Below the pieces are notes generated by a model, which was not told the DNA's origin, searched no databases, and saw only the letters and a program-made list of their open reading frames with translations. This document shows positions 58,909 to 64,000 of a stretch of 64,000 nt of DNA, in pieces. Every line of letters starts with the position of its first letter. Within the stretch, counting starts at the first letter, position 1. The translations under genes were made by a program, and so were the position numbers. The stretch comes from Agelaius tricolor (lineage: Eukaryota; Chordata; Aves; Passeriformes; Icteridae): positions 5,072,001-5,136,000 of the forward strand of contig JALJCS010000007.1 in assembly GCA_023055355.1 (NCBI GenBank). The letters run 5' to 3'.

Positions 58909-59386
58909 TGTCACTGTCATATTTTTGGAAAAATCCCTTCACCAGGATTTCTTCTCCTGGGAAGCTGAGAAGCTTCAGAGAAAAAATGAAAACAATAATT
59001 ATCTGGTTGCTTCTCCTGTGTTTTGCTGCTTTAGAATGTAGTTTAGACATTGTTTACTACCAGGTCATTGTTTGATTGGTTTCATGTGAATTGTTTTGAC
59101 TTAATGACCAATCACAGCCAGCTGTGTTGAGGCTCTGGAGAGAGTCACAGGTTTTATGTTAGTATCTTGTTAAACCTTCTGTAAGTATCCTTTTTCTACT
59201 CTTTAGTATAGTTTTAGTATAGCATAATATAATATAATATAATATAATATAATATAATATAATATAATATAATATAATATAATATAATATAATATAATAT
59301 AATATAATATAATATAATATATCCTTCTAAAAACATAGAGTCAGATCCATCTTTCCTCCTGCCACGAGGAACCCCAAAAATTACCA
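58909..59386 (+). mobile_element. Solo LTR, group A' (copy 3) with expanded microsatellite
   Basis: Starts TGTCACTGTCATATTTTTGG, ends near CCCCAAAAATTACCA, opposite orientation to the copies at 54697 and 56207. An (AATAT)n run of about 98 bp (59222-59319) occupies the TATA/poly(A)-signal region, which is short in the other copies. Confidence 0.85.
59222..59319. repeat. (AATAT)n microsatellite inside LTR
   Basis: About 19-20 uninterrupted ATAAT/AATAT pentamers, arisen from the TAGTATAGTTTTAGTATAG region of the LTR. Confidence 0.95.
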
Positions 59387-62360
59387 AAATCACCCCTCAG
59401 AAGTCACTTTGGCTTCCTCAGACACCAAACTTAGGCTCTCATTTTTATGCTTATCTCTGACTCTTTACAGAAATTTCCTGCTTATTTGTACATCACAAGT
59501 GGAAGAGAAAATATTTTGGATTGGCCAAAGGAGAGTTCATCCATGTGATATTTCTCAGAATGTCTGGGGAAAGTTCATATTGAATAAAAATCACATGTGG
59601 TTCATCCAAACTTCCCAGCTTTGTCTCAGTTTCCTGGCTAAACTGTCACAGTGACAGGAACAGATGATGAATGGCAAAGGAACTTTTCCTCACGTGCTGG
59701 ACATGTCTCACAAAGTCCAGCATGTGGAGAACATTGGATTCATGTCCTGACAGTCTGTGGCACGTTGCTGCAAGGCTGTGCCCACAGGCAGGTATTTCTA
59801 AGGGATACTGTGGTTGTAATTTAACCCAGTGTCACACCAGGGTTCCCAAAGCAGAGGCTGTTTCATCAGCCTTTTTAATAACGTGGCAAATAGACACTCC
59901 CCTAATAGAAAGGTCTTAAACACTCCCAAGGTGTTTACCATGAAACCCCTAATCAGGATTGCTCAAACCAGAGCTGCCTCCAGCCCCACCTGCTTTGGCA
60001 GCCCTCAGTACCTGCACATGTGGTGTTGAAAATGGTTTTTGTTGAGCAAAGAGGAGAAATGCCAAGGAAAAGGAAAAGTTTGTTAACCTGCCTTAAAAAC
60101 TCTTAAAAAACTTACTCTGTGTGCACCAGTTCATTCCAGCTGTAATGCTGATAACCAGTTCATCAGTCCCACACTTCTGAATAAAACACAATGCCCATGT
60201 CCATACAAAACACCTCCCACAGCAAATGTCTCAAACCCCCAGGTATATTCCCCTGGCTTAATATTAAGAAATATGTTAATATTGTGATTATATTTATTTT
60301 AAAGCCTCTGGCATGAATGTTAATGGCATATGGAGGGGAGGAAAATCCAACTGTAGGGAGACACTCTTTTTTGTGGCAAGGGGGTTGGAGTTGGATGATG
60401 TAAGGTCCCTTAGAAACCAAACCATTCTGTGATTCTACATCCTGCCAGTGCATTATTAAGACAGCACTGCAAGGAGTCTGGCAGAAATCAGAAGGAAGAA
60501 TGAGGGAAGATTTGCAGGCTCACTGGGCTGGCTCTACCCATAAGTGACTGTCATTGATCTGGGGGTCAGCGTGGCTTCTGGTTGGGAAGATTTCAGTAGC
60601 TTTCCACATTTTACACTGGATTTCTCTTTAATACAAAAGCAGACCACAATGGATACATATCATACAGCCTTTTTATAGAAACAGAAGGGTTCAAAAGGAA
60701 TTTTCAGGGGTCCTTTCAGAAATATGAAGTAACAACACTGTCAGCTCCAAGAGCAGCACCCTCATCTCCAGACTGCTGATACTATTAAAATATCAGCCAT
60801 GTTAGGCTGTGAAAATGTTATTATAACAAGCAATAAACATGAAAACTCTTCTGAAAATGTCTCAGCTACACAAGGGTTCAACATACTTTGTTGTAGCTCT
60901 GTCGTGCTTCTGTCAGTTGAAATTAATTCCAGTTTTGGTGTCAGCTTTGCAATAATCATTCCCTTTCTTTTTAACAACATGCTTGGGAAGTGCTGTTTCC
61001 ATTGCACTGCAGTTTCTTCAGTCAGGGTGAAAGGGTTTGGAGCAGTGTCCTGTGATATCAAGGTTTGTATCCACAGAACAGAGTGGAGGCTGGCAGTCCA
61101 TGTGGGTTTGCTGTTTTCTCCTGGATTTGACATTGCAGCAAAAATTCAGTTCTGATTCTGCTGGCGCTTTCTTGCAGCAATGGTGATGCAAATACTGATT
61201 GAGAAGCACACAGACTGCATCCAAAACCACATCTCAAGCAGCTCACCAGCACCTGATCAGATGATAAGATTAATTTTGGCTGATATTGGAAAGCTCTGAC
61301 AATATTATCCATTATTCAGCCCACGCCATCCCCGGCGATCAATTCAAAAATTGACAACTTTCACCCTGGGAGTTTTACAAAGGGCAAGTGTCAAACAATC
61401 AGGCATTTTCCAGCCTAAAAATAGCTGAGACTGTTGCATTAAAATGGAAATCAGGAAACCACAGCAGCATTTCAGATATTTTGTCCTTTGTCTGGCTGGC
61501 ATCAGTCCATCCACACACTGATGTCCCTAAGAGGGACAGAGGGTGTGGGATCTGTATTGCCCCATTAGCAGAGAAAAGGAGGGAAAGCAGGGCATAAAGA
61601 AGCTTCTCTTCCATTTAAATTCTGTAATCTCAGAACTTTCCAATCAAGTTACAAACTGTGGCTCATTTCAGAGCTATTTACTGCAGGAAAACACAGAAGT
61701 ATTTGATTTTTATGAACTTTGTTCACAGCGACATGATAATACATTTGAATTCAGAGATTATTTTTCCTAACAGTTGAACATACTTGTCAAAAGTGCCAAC
61801 CTTCTGCTTCCTGCTTGCTTTTGGATCCAAAGGAAGCTGCTGCTGCCTGTGCAACAGAGCACAGAACTCTTTGTGGACCTATATGAATGCTTTCAGGAAA
61901 AATGGTATTTTTGTAGTCTGGCTCTTGGAAGGTAAGTACTAAAATAACAGCGAGCAACCTGATCTATAGTTATTCAAGTCTTTGTCTGCAAAACTTTATT
62001 GTGACAGCATTCAGGGTTATCAATCTTAGCTTTTTTCCTCTGTGTAAAATCTGTAGCTGACAGCAAACACACATGCTGATCATCCATCTGCTTCTTGCAC
62101 CCAAACCAGGCTGAATGTGCAACAGTTCGCGTCACGTGCAGTCGCCAGTCACAAAAAGAAACTGTGAAAGGTGCTCTGTGAAGGTCCAGAGCTCAGAGCA
62201 GGTGACCAGAAGAATGGGCTGGGTCCTTCTGCAGGGCTGGAGTGTGGTGTGGGTTTTCAGGAGCCCAGAGCAGGGCCACTCCCCTCAGGTCTGCAGTTCT
62301 TCTCTCTGGGGGAAAGAAAAACACACTTATGCATCTCTTGCAAAGGCTGGTGTTGGCACC
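59387..62360. other. Intergenic, nothing recognised except a CR1 tip
   Basis: Apart from the CR1 terminus at 60375-60440, no gene or repeat was identified. Confidence 0.45.
60375..60440 (+). mobile_element. CR1 3'-end remnant
   Basis: GGGGGTTGGAGTTGGATGAT, GTAAGGTCCCTTAGAAACCA and CCATTCTGTGATTCTAC: CR1 terminus, + strand. Confidence 0.75.
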
Positions 62361-62764
62361 CATTGAGCTCTGGAAGGGTTTTCCCACTGCATTCAGGTCT
62401 CCAAGGGGACTGAGGGGCTGCTGGAGCTGGTCCTGCCAGCAGGATCATAGAAACATGGAAACATTGAGCTCTGGAAGGGTTTTCCCACTGCACTCAGGTC
62501 TCCAAGGGGACTGAGTGACTGCTGGAGCTGGTCCTGCCAGCAGGATCATAGAAACATGGAAACATTGAGCTCTGGAAGGGTTTTCCCACTGCACTCAGGT
62601 CTCCAAGGGGACTGAGGGGCTGCTGGAGCTGGTCCTGCCAGCAGGATCATAGAAACATGGAAACATTGAGCTCTGGAAGGGTTTTCCCACTGCACTCAGG
62701 TCTCCAAGGGGACTGAAGGGCTGCTGGAGCTGGTCCTGCCAGCAGGATCACAGAAACATGGAAT
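62361..62764. repeat. 101-bp tandem repeat, 4 units
   Basis: Units start at 62361, 62462, 62563 and 62664 with CATTGAGCTCTGGAAGGGTT and end AGGATCATAGAAACATGGAA. Units differ by only a few bases. The tail of each unit equals the inverted CR1 tip that continues into the CR1 copy at 62752, so the array arose by repeated duplication across the CR1 junction. Confidence 0.95.
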
Positions 62765-63185
62765 GGCTTGGGTGGGAAGAGACCTTAAAGATCATCTCAT
62801 TCCAACCCCCCTGCCATGGGCAGGGCCACCTTCCACTATCCCAGGTTGCTCCAAGCTCCAGTGTCCAACCTGGCCTTGGACACTTCCAGGGATCCAGGGG
62901 CAGCCAGAGCTTCTCTGGGCACCCTGTGCCAGGCCTGCCCACCCTCACAGGGAAGAATTTATATCCTAACATCTAATTTAAGCCTACTCTCTGTTGGTTT
63001 GAAGCCATTGTCCCTTGTCCTGTCACTCCAGGCCCTTGTCAAAGTCTCTCTCCATCTTTCAGGCTCCCTCAGGCACTGGAAGGCTGCAATTAGGTCACCC
63101 CAAAGCTGCTCTGCTCCAGTTTGATCTGGGCTGTGCCCCAGTACAGCTCTGCCACGTACAACCCATTTCCTTGGCCCCACTTCTA
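62752..63185 (-). mobile_element. CR1 LINE 3' fragment
   Basis: Inverted CR1 tip GAATGGCTTGGGTGGGAAGA, CCTTAAAGATCATCTCATTC, then typical 3' UTR sequence through CCCTTGTCCTGTCACTCCAG and GCTCTGCCACGTACAACCC. About 430 bp, the longest CR1 3' piece in the window. Open frames inside are not genes. Confidence 0.88.
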
Positions 63186-64000
63186 AAGGCACACTAGTTC
63201 TAATTTCTTTAGGTTTGCTTCAAAGTCCATTAAAAAGTGTCCAAATTTCCATGCTGCACCTGAAAATCCTTTCTAAGGGGATAAACTTACATCTGAAGGA
63301 TGTCCCTCTGAAAAATTCCAGGATTTTAGCACTTGGCTCAACAAAGATTTTGCTGCACTTTTTTTCTCCTTTGATTGCTTTATAACGGAGATCTGTAATT
63401 TCATGTGATATGAGCTCTTAATCTGAAGTGTTTGTATATGCAAATAAATCACAATGATATATTCAGGGGGAATAAAATCAAGTAATATTACAGGTCTTGA
63501 AGACTCAGAAATATTCTGTTTTCCTCTTTCCTTTGAGTGACAGATAGGCTTGTGATAGCACAAATCATCATGTGCAATACGAGTTGTGAAAACAGCGTGT
63601 GGCATCCAGCATTCAGAGGTGGGCTGAGCTGCAATTGCACACATCACCTTATTTGGGGCATTTGCTTGTCTGTGAATGTTTGATATTGGCAGTTTGGTTT
63701 GAGGAGGGAGTCTCACATACTTCACAAGCGAGGTGGCCACAGGGGCGGTTTCAGCGGGTGCCTGCATTGCTGGGTTGCTGCTGCTGGGATGGCACCATTG
63801 CTATCCCTGCATAATCCCCATGTACTCTCCCCAGGCTGGGTGTGGGAGCAGCAGCTCTGCCTGCCAGGGCAAGGCTGCAGCAGGAAGGGATGCACACTCT
63901 GTGGCTTTGCCACAAAGACAGGAAAATCACAATGAAAAGCCTGTGCACAGCTCTCTACCTGTCCAGAACCCTCCCAGGGAGCTGGAGGAGGGTTCTCCTG
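63186..64000. other. No feature recognised to end of window
   Basis: Ordinary-complexity sequence; no exon or repeat identified. Confidence 0.45.

Noticed and set aside
62816..63124. Open frames resembling short proteins
   Set aside because: Entirely inside a minus-strand CR1 3' fragment.
63273..63767. 164-codon minus ORF
   Set aside because: No recognised motif, no splice or promoter context, starts from a non-repetitive but unremarkable stretch; kept out for lack of support.

Overview
This is a vertebrate nuclear window, almost certainly avian and probably from a songbird. The protein-coding exons match the ABCG1 and TFF2 families, which are neighbours in amniote genomes (human 21q22.3). 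CR1 LINE fragments with the avian 3' end occur on both strands. There are also many solo LTRs of bird endogenous-retrovirus type. The passerine call is an inference from the LTR types; the window contains no species-diagnostic gene.

Region 1 (1-12.8 kb, + strand): the 3' two-thirds of ABCG1, a cholesterol/phospholipid half-transporter. Ten consecutive coding exons run from the ABC signature motif to the stop codon (1413 nt, 470 residues). All junctions have AG/GT and the reading frame is continuous. The first exons, including Walker A, lie upstream of the window. Introns carry a long polypyrimidine microsatellite, a 106-bp inverted-repeat pair flanking four exons, solo LTRs, a CR1 copy and a threefold LTR-fragment array.

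Region 2 (12.8-29 kb): ABCG1 3' UTR and intergenic DNA. It holds a 54-bp copy of part of the last ABCG1 exon, a CR1 pol fragment, a 17-bp minisatellite that keeps all three minus-strand frames open, two LTRs in head-to-head inverted arrangement, another LTR, and about 750 bp of TTTTA-like low-complexity DNA.

Region 3 (29.0-32.6 kb, - strand): a complete four-exon TFF2 gene (128 residues: signal peptide, two trefoil domains, and a terminal cysteine encoded by an 8-nt last coding exon), with a TATA-like box and poly(A) signal. A cluster of GATA and AP-1 motifs lies about 2.2 kb upstream.

Region 4 (33-64 kb): no gene was identified with confidence. One open reading frame near 36.4-36.8 kb has paired CxxC motifs spaced as in 3CxxC (RTP-type) zinc domains. 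The rest is repeat-rich: seven more solo LTRs of one related group (several with 5-6 bp target-site duplications), other LTR families including one with a nested insertion, a second unrelated 17-bp minisatellite (~53 units), a four-unit 101-bp array abutting CR1, and microsatellites.

The two genes are functionally separate: ABCG1 exports sterol from cells, and TFF2 is a secreted mucosal-protection peptide. Their proximity is conserved synteny, not an operon-like link. I found no trefoil exon for TFF1 or TFF3 in the window. Repeat names are by recognition only; family assignments and boundaries need a repeat-library search.
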